The notes beneath the pieces were generated by a model. That model did no database searches and was not told where the DNA came from. It saw nothing but the letters and a program-made list of their open reading frames with translations. DNA of 64,000 nt from Streptomyces sp. BHT-5-2 (lineage in GTDB: Bacteria; Actinomycetota; Actinomycetes; Streptomycetales; Streptomycetaceae). The translations under genes were made by a program, and so were the position numbers. The stretch is from contig NZ_CP081496.1 in the NCBI RefSeq assembly GCF_019774615.1, positions 4,712,001-4,776,000 of the forward strand. Direction: 5' to 3'. This document shows, piece by piece, positions 40,893-48,997 of this stretch (position 1 is its first letter; every line of letters begins with the position of its first letter).

Positions 40893-41111
40893 CCGCCGGC
40901 CGGTGCGGGCCTGCCCGATGTTCGTGGCCCAGACGGAGGGGCACGGATCCGCACCGTCGAATCACTGGCATCCGGACCACCGGACCGCACCCAACCGACC
41001 GATTTGCAAGGGGTGTTCCGGAAACATCACGCCCTGCCGTGCGGCTTCCGTACGCCCGGGTTCCTGATGCTCGCCGAAGGGTTCCTCGCCGGGCGGCCGG
41101 ACGCCGTGTGA
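40893..41111 (+). pseudogene. Relic of a CoxS/xanthine-dehydrogenase-type [2Fe-2S] subunit
   Basis: Two adjoining frames match one protein family. Frame 1 (about 40896-40940) gives RRPVRACPMFVAQTEGH, like the RAVRACLMFAVQAEGH part of molybdenum hydroxylase small subunits. Frame 2 (from about 40943) gives TVESLASGPPDRTQPTDLQ and VFRKHHALPCGFRTPGFLM, corresponding to the HHALQCGFCTPGFLM cluster segment. A one-base frameshift near 40940 separates them, the second Cys of CGFC is Arg, and the N-terminal ferredoxin domain and the stop after RPDAV leave only the middle. It is a dead fragment. Confidence 0.7.
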
Positions 41112-41392
41112 TTGTCCGTCCCGGCGTCGGGTCCGTGTTGGCCGAGTACGGGCCGTTGGTCGTCGCGTTCGTGGGCGGGGTGGGTCAGGGTCGGCTGCTG
41201 GGGCGGCTCGCGGGGATGCGGCGGGAGCTCAGGATGCTGCGGCGGGGGCGGGCACGAGCCGCTTCCCGGCTCGTGGCCGCGATGGCCGCGCCGGGAGCAG
41301 GAGTTGCGGGCGGCGCGCTAGGTCCGACGCTCGGCCGAGGATGTCGACCGGTCTGCGGGGGTCGGGGCGGTGCCCCGTGATTGAGTTGCCCC
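41112..41392 (+). other. Unassigned sequence, possibly coding relic
   Basis: No supported gene. A frame opened by a GTG near 41108 gives protein-like sequence (LAEYGPLVVAFVGGVGQGRLLGRLAGMRRELRML) that continues in another frame to REQELRAAR and a TAG at 41319-41321, which looks like a frameshifted small membrane-associated protein. The family is not recognised. Cited as a landmark only. Confidence 0.3.
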
Positions 41393-41905
41393 ATGGCTGA
41401 CGAGACCACTTCCTCTGCGCCCGGTTCGCCCGCGGCGCCTGGCACCACCGAAGCCGGGGCCATGGTCCCGCCCACGCTGACGGCCGCGCCCGGCTATCAG
41501 GTGCGGCGGCTCTACCAGGCGTATCTGGCCGTGTGGGTGCGTGCGGTCGATCCGACGCTGACCGGGCCGCAGTTCGCGGTGCTGACCGCGGTGGGCGCGA
41601 CTCCGGGGCGGGACCAGCGGTCGATGGCGTCGGTGGTGGCACTGGACACCTCCACGATGGCGGATGTGGCCCGGCGGCTGGAGAGCCGGGGGCTGATAGT
41701 CCGCCGCGCGGACACCTCGGACGGCCGCCGCAAGCTGCTGTTCCTGACCGAGGACGGCGAGCGGACGCTGCGGGCCGCGCAGGAGCGGGTGCAGCGGCTG
41801 GACGAGCGACTGATGGCGCCGTACGACGACGCGCAGCGTGCCGTTGTGCGGCGGCTGCTGACCTCCCTGGCCGATCACTGGGAGGGCCTGGCCGGGGAGT
41901 TCTGA
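41393..41905 (+). CDS. MarR-family transcriptional regulator
   Basis: A 170-residue protein with a 30-residue low-complexity N-terminus, then the MarR fold: LYQAYLAVWVRAVDPTLTGPQFAVLTAV, the HTH SMASVVALDTSTMADVARRLESRGL, the wing IVRRADTSDGRRKLLFLTEDG, and the dimerisation helix. It probably senses a phenolic or metabolite ligand. ATG 41393 has a weak ribosome binding site. The next gene, a Met/His-rich membrane protein, is 288 nt downstream, and the short inverted repeat near 41967 may be a MarR operator. Confidence 0.9.
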   Translation: MADETTSSAPGSPAAPGTTEAGAMVPPTLTAAPGYQVRRLYQAYLAVWVRAVDPTLTGPQFAVLTAVGATPGRDQRSMASVVALDTSTMADVARRLESRGLIVRRADTSDGRRKLLFLTEDGERTLRAAQERVQRLDERLMAPYDDAQRAVVRRLLTSLADHWEGLAGEF

Positions 41906-41966
41906 CCGGCACCCGGGCGGGCGGCGGTGCGGCGCGGCCCGCCGGCGCCCCACCCGCGATCGACAT

Positions 41967-41989
41967 GCATTGCCCACATGGCACAATGC
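41967..41989. promoter_or_regulatory. Candidate operator in the MarR-to-membrane-protein gap
   Basis: GCATTG (41967-41972) and CAATGC (41984-41989) form an inverted repeat around CCCACATGGCA. This is the only clear symmetry in the 288-nt gap 41906-42193, which otherwise holds no gene. Confidence 0.35.
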
Positions 41990-42193
41990 GCCATCCGCTG
42001 CGTGTGCGGTCGGCTCGGATGCCCAGGGCCGCGTTCCATCCCGTCGGGCGGAGCAGCCGGCCCAAGGTGCGGCCGGCTGCGCTCACCGGGCAGGACCTGG
42101 CCGGCGTCGGTGTCGGTGTCGGTGTTCCGTTGTGCTCGACTGCCGCCCCTCCTGGTCCGCCTGCGGGGGCGGGGTGCGACGATGGGGCCTGTC

Positions 42194-42988
42194 ATGGATG
42201 CGGGGCACATTCTCAGGGGGCTGCGCGCCGCGGTGTTCGCGGTGGTCTGCGTGCTCCTGGCTGCACTGGGGCACGCGGTGATGTCGGATGCCGCGGTGCC
42301 CGGCTGGATGCTGCTCGCGGCCGGGCTGGTGACCGCGGCCGGCGCCTGGTGCCTGGCCGCCCGCGAACGCGGCCCGGTGGTCGTGGGCCTGCTGACCGTC
42401 GGTACGCAAGTCGCCCTGCACAGCGCGTTCTCGCTGGGGCAGGCGATGGTCGGCGCCGGCGGGGACCGGGCCACGCTCGCCCGCGCATGGGCCGACACCT
42501 GGATGTGCGGCGCCCAAGGACTGTCGCTCAAGGAGATCGACGCGGCGCGGGCGTTGGCACAAATGGGGCAGAACGGGTCGATGGGGGCGATGGGATCGAT
42601 GGATCCCTCGGCTGCCACGGGCGGTGCGACGGAGCCGCCGCACTCCGGCCTGGCTCACCTGGGCATGTCGCACATGGGCATGTCCCATATGGACGCCTCC
42701 GGCGCGGGCATGCACGGGAGCGCCGTCGGCATGCTCGCCGCGCACCTGCTGGTCGCGCTGCTCAGCGCGTGGTGGCTGTGGGGCGGGGAACGGGCGGCGT
42801 TCCGGCTCGTGCGGAGCGTCTCCGCCTGGCTGTTCGCGCCGCTGGTGCTGGTACTGCGGGCGGCTCTGCCGTCGTCCCGGCCGGTTCCGCGCCCCGTCCG
42901 GCAGGAGCCGCGGCGCGCGGTGCGCCGGCTGCTGCTGGCCCATGCGATGTCCTTGCGGGGTCCCCCGCGTGAGCCGGCTGTCGTCTGA
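42194..42988 (+). CDS. Met/His-rich integral membrane protein, putative copper-associated
   Basis: A 264-residue protein with about five membrane segments (AAVFAVVCVLLAALGHAVM, WMLLAAGLVTAAGAWCLA, VVGLLTVGTQVALHSAF, VGMLAAHLLVALLSAWWLW, LFAPLVLVLRAAL). Between helices 3 and 4 lies a Met/His-rich loop, HLGMSHMGMSHMDASGAGMHGSAVGM in pieces (HLGMSHMGMSHMD, AGMHGSAVGM), the kind that binds Cu(I). It is near the copper chaperone and CopA genes at 44-47 kb, supporting a copper role, but function is inference. GTG-free starts at 42182 and 42194 are both ATG; 42194 has the closer GGGG. Confidence 0.78.
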   Translation: MDAGHILRGLRAAVFAVVCVLLAALGHAVMSDAAVPGWMLLAAGLVTAAGAWCLAARERGPVVVGLLTVGTQVALHSAFSLGQAMVGAGGDRATLARAWADTWMCGAQGLSLKEIDAARALAQMGQNGSMGAMGSMDPSAATGGATEPPHSGLAHLGMSHMGMSHMDASGAGMHGSAVGMLAAHLLVALLSAWWLWGGERAAFRLVRSVSAWLFAPLVLVLRAALPSSRPVPRPVRQEPRRAVRRLLLAHAMSLRGPPREPAVV

Positions 42989-43254
42989 CAGCACGGTCGA
43001 ACACCCCGGCCGGAATCGGCATACGGGCACCACGGGCCGCTGCCCCGTGCCCGCGCTTCCGGCCGCGACGTCACCGGTGGGCCGCGTCAGCACGCGCGCC
43101 GACCGGATCACGCGAAGGACTCCAAGGACTCCAGATGACGAATCCTGTCCGGATGCCGGTGGCACCGCCACCCGTGTCCCTACCCCATGAGCGGGCCGGC
43201 CTCGTCGGGCGCCCGGCGCTCCCCGGCCGGCCGGCCCGCCAGCCGGCCCGACCG

Positions 43255-43518
43255 TCAGCCCGCCCGTCGTCCCGGACGGAGGCGGGCCAGCAGGGCCTCG
43301 ACGGAGGCCGGATCGCCGCCCGCGGGCGCGGTCCCCTCCCCCTCCTGTCCGGCGGCGCCGCCGAGCGCCGTGCTCAACGCCCGCGCCCGGGCCTGCCACT
43401 GGCGGCAGTCCGCACAGCCCGCGAGATGGTCGTCGAGACGGCGGGCGGTCAGCCCCGGGGGCAGCGCCTCGCCGTCGAGGCGGGCGGAGAGTGCCGTACG
43501 GATGCGCGAGCAGAGCAT
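43255..43518 (-). CDS. Zinc-finger (zf-HC2) anti-sigma factor-like protein
   Basis: An 87-residue protein with LCSRIRTALSARLDGE and the zinc motif HLAGCADCRQW (HxxxCxxC), typical of the N-terminal zf-HC2 anti-sigma domain. There is no membrane helix, so it is a soluble ZAS-type. It starts 49 nt from, and divergent to, the ECF sigma gene, its probable partner. Loss of zinc or disulphide formation would release the sigma factor in typical ZAS systems; here this is inference. ATG 43518. Confidence 0.85.
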   Translation of the reverse strand: MLCSRIRTALSARLDGEALPPGLTARRLDDHLAGCADCRQWQARARALSTALGGAAGQEGEGTAPAGGDPASVEALLARLRPGRRAG

Positions 43519-43567
43519 GCGCCCAGTCTCCCCGAATTGGTCCGTACCGGCGAGGGGCGGTCGTGGC

Positions 43568-44281
43568 GTGCGTGACGACGAGACGGTGACCGGCTGGGCG
43601 CTGGCCGCCCGGGACGGCGACGAACGGGCCGTCGAGCAGTTCGTGCGGGCCACCCAGCTCGATGTGCGGCGGTATGTGACGCACCTCAGCGGGGAGGCCC
43701 AGGCGGCCGACGACCTGGTGCAGGACACCTATGTGCGGGCGCTGCGCGGGCTGCCGCGGTTCGAGGGCCGGTCGTCGGCCCGGACCTGGCTGCTGACGAT
43801 CGCCCGGCGGGTGGTGGCCGACCGGATCCGCACCCATGCGGTACGGCCCCGGCTGTCGGCGACCGACGACTGGCAGTCCGCCGCGGAGCGGGTCCAGCCG
43901 CGCGGGATGCCGGGCTTCGAGGAGGGCATCGCGCTGGCCGAGTTGCTCGCGGCGCTGACGCCGCAGCGGCGGGAGGCGTTCGTACTGACCCAGCTGCTGG
44001 GGCTGCCGTATGCGGCGGCGGCCGGGGTGATGGGGTGTCCGGTGGGGACGGTGCGTTCGCGGGTGGCCCGCGCCAGGGAGACGCTGATCGCGCTGCTGGC
44101 CGAGGCCGAGACGGAAGCAGAGGCCGGGGCCGGGGCCGTAGTGGAAGCCGGGGCACGTGCCGCGGTGCCGGACGACGGCGAACGGATGCTGCGGGCGGCC
44201 GCGCCCCCGCGTGGCGTACCGCAGCGCAGACCGGTGCCGGGCGACCGGCGGCCGCGCCGGCTCGCCACCGCGGTGGCCTGA
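43568..44281 (+). CDS. ECF-type RNA polymerase sigma factor
   Basis: A 237-residue sigma-70 family protein: region 2 DDLVQDTYVRALRGLPRFEGRSSARTWLLTIARRVVADRIR and region 4 LLAALTPQRREAFVLTQLLGLPYAAAAGVMGCPVGTVRSRVARARE, in the classical two-domain ECF order (pieces: DDLVQDTYVRALRGLPRFEG, ALTPQRREAFVLTQLLGLP, CPVGTVRSRVARARE). An acidic/Ala tail and a basic end follow. GTG 43568 after GAGGGG. It is divergent from the zinc-finger anti-sigma gene and lies between two copper-associated loci. Confidence 0.93.
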   Translation: MRDDETVTGWALAARDGDERAVEQFVRATQLDVRRYVTHLSGEAQAADDLVQDTYVRALRGLPRFEGRSSARTWLLTIARRVVADRIRTHAVRPRLSATDDWQSAAERVQPRGMPGFEEGIALAELLAALTPQRREAFVLTQLLGLPYAAAAGVMGCPVGTVRSRVARARETLIALLAEAETEAEAGAGAVVEAGARAAVPDDGERMLRAAAPPRGVPQRRPVPGDRRPRRLATAVA

Positions 44282-44442
44282 CCGGCCGGTACGGCGGGCC
44301 GACGGGGCTCATGGGCGGGCGGTGGCCTGCCCATGAGCCCCATGGCGGCGGAGCGACGGGACGGGTGGGACGGGCAGCGCAACCTGATGGCGAGCGTGCC
44401 CGCCCGTCCCGTATGTCCCGCCCGGCCTCCCCCGCCCGCCGC

Positions 44443-44916
44443 CTACTTCTCGCCGGGCCGTACCGCCCGGGCCGTCACGGTCAGCGGCGGGCTGTCGCGG
44501 AAGTGCAGGGTGAAGGTCAGGCGGTCGCCGGGAGCCAGCCGGGGCGGTGGGCTGACCATGATGTCGAGCGTGGTCGGCGTCATGGTGAGCGCACCGCCGG
44601 CCGGGACGGTGGCGCCGGGGGCCATGGCCATGGAGTGGGCGTTGCGGCCGACGGCGATGTCACGGCTGAGCATGGCGCGGTGGCCCGGCGGTCCGGTGAC
44701 GGCGGTGAGGACGTCGTTCGCGGTACCCGAGTTGCGTACCGTGAAGAAGGCCGCGGTGGCGTCGTTCCCGGCGGGTATCAGCACCCGGCCCTCGGCGGCG
44801 GTCAGCCGGGCGGGGGTGCCGGCGTTGCCGGTGGCGGTCCAGGCGGTGAGGGTGCCGAGGGTGACCAGGCAGGTGAGCAGCGGCACGGCGCCGGCGGCAA
44901 GGCGTGAGCGGTTCAT
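44443..44916 (-). CDS. Periplasmic/extracellular copper chaperone PCu(A)C
   Basis: A 157-residue exported protein with an N-terminal signal (GAVPLLTCLVTLGTLTAWTATG). It has the PCu(A)C fold: AAFFTVRNSGTANDVLTAV, then the copper site in MLSRDI and AHSMAMAPGATVPAGGALTMTPT, then LAPGDRLTFTLHFRDSPPL. The canonical HX10MX21HXM site is altered (the first ligand region reads GHRAML and the last AHSMAM), so affinity may differ. It lies 44 nt downstream of copA on the same strand, the last gene of the copper operon. ATG 44916 after GGAAAT. Confidence 0.9.
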   Translation of the reverse strand: MNRSRLAAGAVPLLTCLVTLGTLTAWTATGNAGTPARLTAAEGRVLIPAGNDATAAFFTVRNSGTANDVLTAVTGPPGHRAMLSRDIAVGRNAHSMAMAPGATVPAGGALTMTPTTLDIMVSPPPRLAPGDRLTFTLHFRDSPPLTVTARAVRPGEK

Positions 44917-44960
44917 GAGGATTTCCAAGTGCCTTGGTTTTGGGGCGGGTTGAGGTCGGG

Positions 44961-47423
44961 TCAGATGGCGTGATGCGTGGTGGTGCCGTCGTGTGCCGGG
45001 TCTGCGGGGCGGCGGGGTGCGCGGGCGGCGGTGGGCGGTTGCCAGGCGCGGAGCCGCAGGCTGTTGCCGACGACGAGCAGGGAGCTGACGGACATCGCGG
45101 CCGCGGCGAGCATCGGGTTGAGCAGTCCGACGGCGGCGAGCGGCACGGTGACGAGGTTGTAGCCGAACGCCCAGAGGAGGTTGCCGCGGATGGTGCCGAG
45201 CGTACGACGGGCGAGGCGGACGGCGTCGGGGATGGCCTGGAGGTCGGCGCGGACGAGCGTGACGTCGGCGGCGCCGATCGCCGCGTCGGTGCCGCCGCCC
45301 ATGGCGATGCCCAGGTCGGCGAGGGCCAGCGCCGCCGCGTCGTTGACCCCGTCGCCGACCACCGCGACCCGGGCGCCCTGCTCCCGCAGCGTCGTGACCA
45401 GCGCGGCCTTGTCGTCCGGCCGGGCCTGGGCGTGGACCTCGGTGATGGCCAACTGCCCGGCGACCGCCCGGGCGGTGGCGGTACGGTCCCCGGTGGCCAG
45501 CACCGGGCGCAGGCCCAGGCGGCGCAGGTGGTCGACGGCGCGGTAGGCGTCGGGGCGGAGGCTGTCACCGAGGGCGAGGACGGCCGCCGGGTCGCCGTCG
45601 ACCTCGACCAGCACCGCGGTGCGGCCGGCGGCTTCGGCGGCGCGGACCGCGTCCGGCAGCGGAGCGGGCAGCCCGGCCGGGTCGTCGGGCGGGCGGACGA
45701 CGGCGACCGTGCGCCCGTCCACCACCCCGCGGACGCCGAAGCCGGGGGTGGCGGTGAAGTCCCCTACCGCGGCGGCCGGTTCGAGCCGCGCGTCGGGCCC
45801 GTGGTCGCTGAAGTAGGCGAGGACGGCGCGGGCCACGGGGTGTTCGGAGCCCTGCTCCACGGTGGCGGCGAGCCGCAGCACCTCGTCCGGGTCGGGTTCG
45901 TCCGCGCGGGGCGTGAAGGCGCTGACGGTCATCCGTCCCGTGGTGAGGGTGCCGGTCTTGTCGAGGACCACGGTGTCGATGCGGCGCAGGCGTTCCAGCG
46001 CCCGCGGGCCGCTGACCAGGATGCCGAGCTGGGCGCCGCGGCCGGTGGCGGCCAGCAGCGCGGTCGGCGTCGCCAGGCCCAGGGCGCACGGGCAGGCGAC
46101 GACGAGCACGGCGACCGCGGCGGTGACCGCGGCCTGGGGGTCGGCGCCGGCGCCGAGCCAGAAGCCCAGCACGGTGACGGCGATGGTCAGCACGGCGGGG
46201 ACGAAGACCGCGGCGACCGCGTCCGCGAGCCGCTGGGCCCGGGTCTTGCCGGTCTGGGCGTCTTCGACGAGCCGGGTGATCCGGGCGAGTTGGGTGTCGC
46301 CGCCCACCGCGTCGGCCCGGACCTCCAGCAGTCCACCGGAGTTGACCGCGCCGCCGACGACCGGCGAGTCCGGGCCGACCTCGACGGGGTGGCTCTCGCC
46401 GCTGATCAGGGAGAGGTCCAGGGCCGAGCTGCCGGTGACGACGGTGCCGTCGGTGGCGACCCGTTCGCCGGGCCGGACCAGGAAGTGGTCGCCGACCTGC
46501 AACAGCGCGACGGGGAGGCGGCGTTCGGTGCCGTCCGGGCGGCGCACCGAGACCTCCTTGGCGGCGAGTTCGGCCAGGGAGCGGAGCGCGGCGCCGGTGC
46601 CGCGCCTGGCCCGGGCCTCCATCCGCCGCCCGGCCAGCACGAACAGCGGTACGCCGACGGCGGCTTCGAGATAGAGGTGGGCGGTGCCGTCGTCGGCCGT
46701 GGACAGCAGGCTGAACGGCATCGTCATCCCGGCCGTGCCGGCGCCGCCGAGGAACAGCGCGTAGACGGACCAGCCGAAGGATGCCGCGACGCCGAGGGAC
46801 ACCAGGGTGTCCATGGTCGCCGCGCCGTGCCGGAGGCCGCGCAGCGCACGGACGTGGAAGGGGGCCGCGCCCCATACGGCGACGGGGGCGGCGAGCACGA
46901 AGCAGAGCCACTGCCAGTTGCGGAACTGCCAGCCGGGCACCATCGACAGGGCCAGCACGGGGAGGGCGAGCAGGGCGGTCAGCAGCAGCCGGCGCAGCTC
47001 GGCGGAGTCGGCTTCGGTGCCGTCGGTGACTTCGGTGGCATCGCTCGGGGCGCCGCCGGGGGTGGCGTCGTCGGACCTGCCCGCGGAGGGGTGCCGGGGC
47101 TCGTCCTCGGGCGGTGCGGACGCGGTGAAGCCGGCGGCCACGACGGTGGCGATGAGGGCGTCTACGTCGAGCGACGCGGGGTGGTTGATGCGGGCCCGCT
47201 CGGTGGCGAGGTTCACCGAGGCGGTGACGCCGTCCAGCCGGCCGAGCTTCCGCTCCACCCGGCCCACGCAGGCGGCGCAGGTCATCCCGCCGATGGCGAG
47301 GGTGGTGACGCGGTCGGGCTCCTGCGGGGACTGCGGTGCGGCTTGCGGTTGGGGCCGTGGCTCGGGCTGGGACTGGGGCTGGGCTTCGGGCCGGGGCGGT
47401 GGCTGGTTCCGGTGCCGGGTCAT
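44961..47423 (-). CDS. copA: Copper-translocating P1B-type ATPase (CopA-like)
   Basis: An 820-residue ATPase. After a Pro/Gln/Glu-rich leader of 38 residues comes one HMA domain with GMTCAAC (46-52). The actuator has LISGESHPVEVG; the membrane metal site is CPC in VACPCALGLATPTALLAATGRG; the phosphorylation motif is LDKTGTLTTGRM; the hinge is VVGDGVNDAAALALADLG. Together they indicate Cu(I) export from the cytoplasm. It overlaps the small Met-rich gene upstream (ATGA) and precedes the PCu(A)C gene. The HMA metal ligand identity (Cu versus Ag) is not resolved by sequence alone. Confidence 0.94.
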   Translation of the reverse strand: MTRHRNQPPPRPEAQPQSQPEPRPQPQAAPQSPQEPDRVTTLAIGGMTCAACVGRVERKLGRLDGVTASVNLATERARINHPASLDVDALIATVVAAGFTASAPPEDEPRHPSAGRSDDATPGGAPSDATEVTDGTEADSAELRRLLLTALLALPVLALSMVPGWQFRNWQWLCFVLAAPVAVWGAAPFHVRALRGLRHGAATMDTLVSLGVAASFGWSVYALFLGGAGTAGMTMPFSLLSTADDGTAHLYLEAAVGVPLFVLAGRRMEARARRGTGAALRSLAELAAKEVSVRRPDGTERRLPVALLQVGDHFLVRPGERVATDGTVVTGSSALDLSLISGESHPVEVGPDSPVVGGAVNSGGLLEVRADAVGGDTQLARITRLVEDAQTGKTRAQRLADAVAAVFVPAVLTIAVTVLGFWLGAGADPQAAVTAAVAVLVVACPCALGLATPTALLAATGRGAQLGILVSGPRALERLRRIDTVVLDKTGTLTTGRMTVSAFTPRADEPDPDEVLRLAATVEQGSEHPVARAVLAYFSDHGPDARLEPAAAVGDFTATPGFGVRGVVDGRTVAVVRPPDDPAGLPAPLPDAVRAAEAAGRTAVLVEVDGDPAAVLALGDSLRPDAYRAVDHLRRLGLRPVLATGDRTATARAVAGQLAITEVHAQARPDDKAALVTTLREQGARVAVVGDGVNDAAALALADLGIAMGGGTDAAIGAADVTLVRADLQAIPDAVRLARRTLGTIRGNLLWAFGYNLVTVPLAAVGLLNPMLAAAAMSVSSLLVVGNSLRLRAWQPPTAARAPRRPADPAHDGTTTHHAI

Positions 47424-47830
47424 CGTCCGACTCCCGGCGTCGGGAGGAGAGGTGTGGCGGGTGCGGCCGCGGAGGCGGATCCGGAGTCGGTGACGGGGCC
47501 GGTGGCGGGGGCGACCTGCGCGGCCCGCGGTTGACCCAGTGCGCTCATGCCCGCCATGCCCGGCATCCCGCCGCCCGAACCGCCGCCGCCGGGCGGTTCG
47601 GTGCTCCCCGGGCGGCGGTCGGGACGGAGGCCGGGGGCGACCGGACCGACGGCGCCGCCCACCGCGTAGGCGAGGGCGAACAGCAGCGCCAGCAGCGCGA
47701 CGAAGCCGAGGACCGAGCGGGCCGGCAGCAGCCGGCGGAACCCGCCGAGCGGCACGGAGGTCCGGGGGCGCCGGGCGGAGCCGGCCGGGGACGCGTCGGG
47801 CGGGGGTGCGGAGCGGGCGGGGGTGGTCAT
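47420..47830 (-). CDS. Small Met-rich single-pass membrane protein in the copper operon
   Basis: A 136-residue protein with one membrane helix (SVLGFVALLALLFALAYAVGGA) after a basic N-terminus. The outside part is Gly/Pro-rich and contains GGGMPGMAGMSALG, a Met cluster that could bind Cu(I). Its stop overlaps the copA start (ATGA), so it is the first gene of a translationally coupled copper operon. Family not recognised. ATG 47830 is chosen; an upstream in-frame start at 47899 looks non-coding. Confidence 0.75.
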   Translation of the reverse strand: MTTPARSAPPPDASPAGSARRPRTSVPLGGFRRLLPARSVLGFVALLALLFALAYAVGGAVGPVAPGLRPDRRPGSTEPPGGGGSGGGMPGMAGMSALGQPRAAQVAPATGPVTDSGSASAAAPATPLLPTPGVGR

Positions 47831-48436
47831 CGCGTCATCGTGGCAGGTGGGAGCGGGGGCGAACGGCCGATCGAGGGTCGATCGGAGCGTGAGGTTCATC
47901 CCGTCCGGCCGACGGAACCATGTGCGCTTCCGGCCCGACTAACTGGGTTTCGCCGCTGTCCACTTCGAAGCGCCGCGCCTCCTCCGCCCGGAAATTTCTC
48001 CCACTTCGCCGGGAACCCGGGCCGGTCGCCGCCCGACCTTTCAGACGCCGCGATGCCGGACCCGCACGGTGGATCGAGGAGAGGACGGGCCGATGCCACG
48101 GGACCTGGCGGAGGGACAGCGGGAGCGGTGGGGGCTGGTGGCCGTCCGCCGCCGTGCCGCGCCCGCCGCCACCGCACGCCGTGGCGGTCAGCGCGACGAC
48201 CGTCGCGAGTCCGCACCACTTCCTGGGCGCATGGGTCTTCTCCCCCACCACTGTGCCGCTCCGGCCGGTCTCCGGCCGCGGGCCACCCTCGTGACCCGGC
48301 ACAGGCAGTCGGGGGCGGGCGGCTTCCGGTTCCCGCAGAGGCGCAGGTCATCGCGTACGTGGACGGGGCGACGGGGCGCTTCGGCCGGCGCTCCGGCGGG
48401 GCGTGCGCACCGCGCCGGCGGGCGGGCCGCCCCCGT
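47831..48436 (-). other. Upstream region of the copper operon; possible lipoprotein remnant
   Basis: About 600 nt between the copper operon and the cyclic-nucleotide-binding protein gene. On the minus strand a frame (to about 48302) starts with a lipoprotein-like signal (WCGLATVVALTATACGGG) but then runs into non-protein-like sequence, so it is best seen as a relic or chance frame. No promoter stands out. Confidence 0.35.
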
Positions 48437-48898
48437 TCACGGGGCCTGCTCGCCGCTTCCCTGGGGCCCGTAGAGGTCCAGCAGGCGGACGCGGGTGCCG
48501 TGCAGGCGTTCGGCGACGGTCTCGGCGACGTAGCGGTAGACGGCCCGGCCCAGGACGGGGTCGTCCTCGCACAGGGCGCGGACGAGGACGGCGTCGAACT
48601 CCAGGGCCTCGACGGGGCCGACGGTCTCCGCGCCGAGGTGCCAGAGGTAGGGCGGGAACAGCCAGGACCAGCCCAGGAGTTCGTCCCGGCCGAGGGTTTC
48701 GACGACGGCGGCCCGGCGGCCGGGGACGTGCTGGTCGAGGGCGACCCGGCCGGTGCCGATGATCCAGAAGCGGTCGGCCCGGCGGCCCTCCTCGAAGACG
48801 CGGGTGGCGCGGGGCAGCGACACCTCGTGGGCGATTTCGGTCAGCCGCCGGCGCCGGTCCGGGGGCATCGCGTCGAACAGGTGCTGGACCTTGGGCAT
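48437..48898 (-). CDS. Cyclic-nucleotide-binding-domain protein next to the export cassette
   Basis: A 153-residue single cNMP-binding (cupin-like) domain protein: HLFDAMPPDRRRRLTEIAHEV, ATRVFEEGRRADRFWIIGTGRVAL, ELLGWSWLFPPYLWHLGAETVGPVEAL and the final helix RLHGTRVRLLDLYG. There is no HTH, so it is not itself a Crp-type regulator. The ligand-contact motif is degenerate and cNMP binding is uncertain. ATG 48898 is preferred: GGAGG sits inside the ATGGAGGACGAGATG start, 5 nt upstream, making ATG 48910 unlikely. It lies 99 nt downstream of the exporter genes, same strand. Confidence 0.85.
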   Translation of the reverse strand: MPKVQHLFDAMPPDRRRRLTEIAHEVSLPRATRVFEEGRRADRFWIIGTGRVALDQHVPGRRAAVVETLGRDELLGWSWLFPPYLWHLGAETVGPVEALEFDAVLVRALCEDDPVLGRAVYRYVAETVAERLHGTRVRLLDLYGPQGSGEQAP

Positions 48899-48997
48899 CT
48901 CGTCCTCCATCGACCGCTGTGCAGTCTTCGCACGATATGCGGCGGATCGGGGTGATACCGGGAATGGTCGGCCCGGCGGCCGGCGGCGGGTGCGCGG

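Noticed and set aside
47835..48302. Minus-strand frame starting with a lipoprotein-like signal
   Set aside because: The lipobox-like TATAC is followed by Arg/Pro-rich sequence with no protein-like pattern, and the start is uncertain. Recorded only as a possible remnant.
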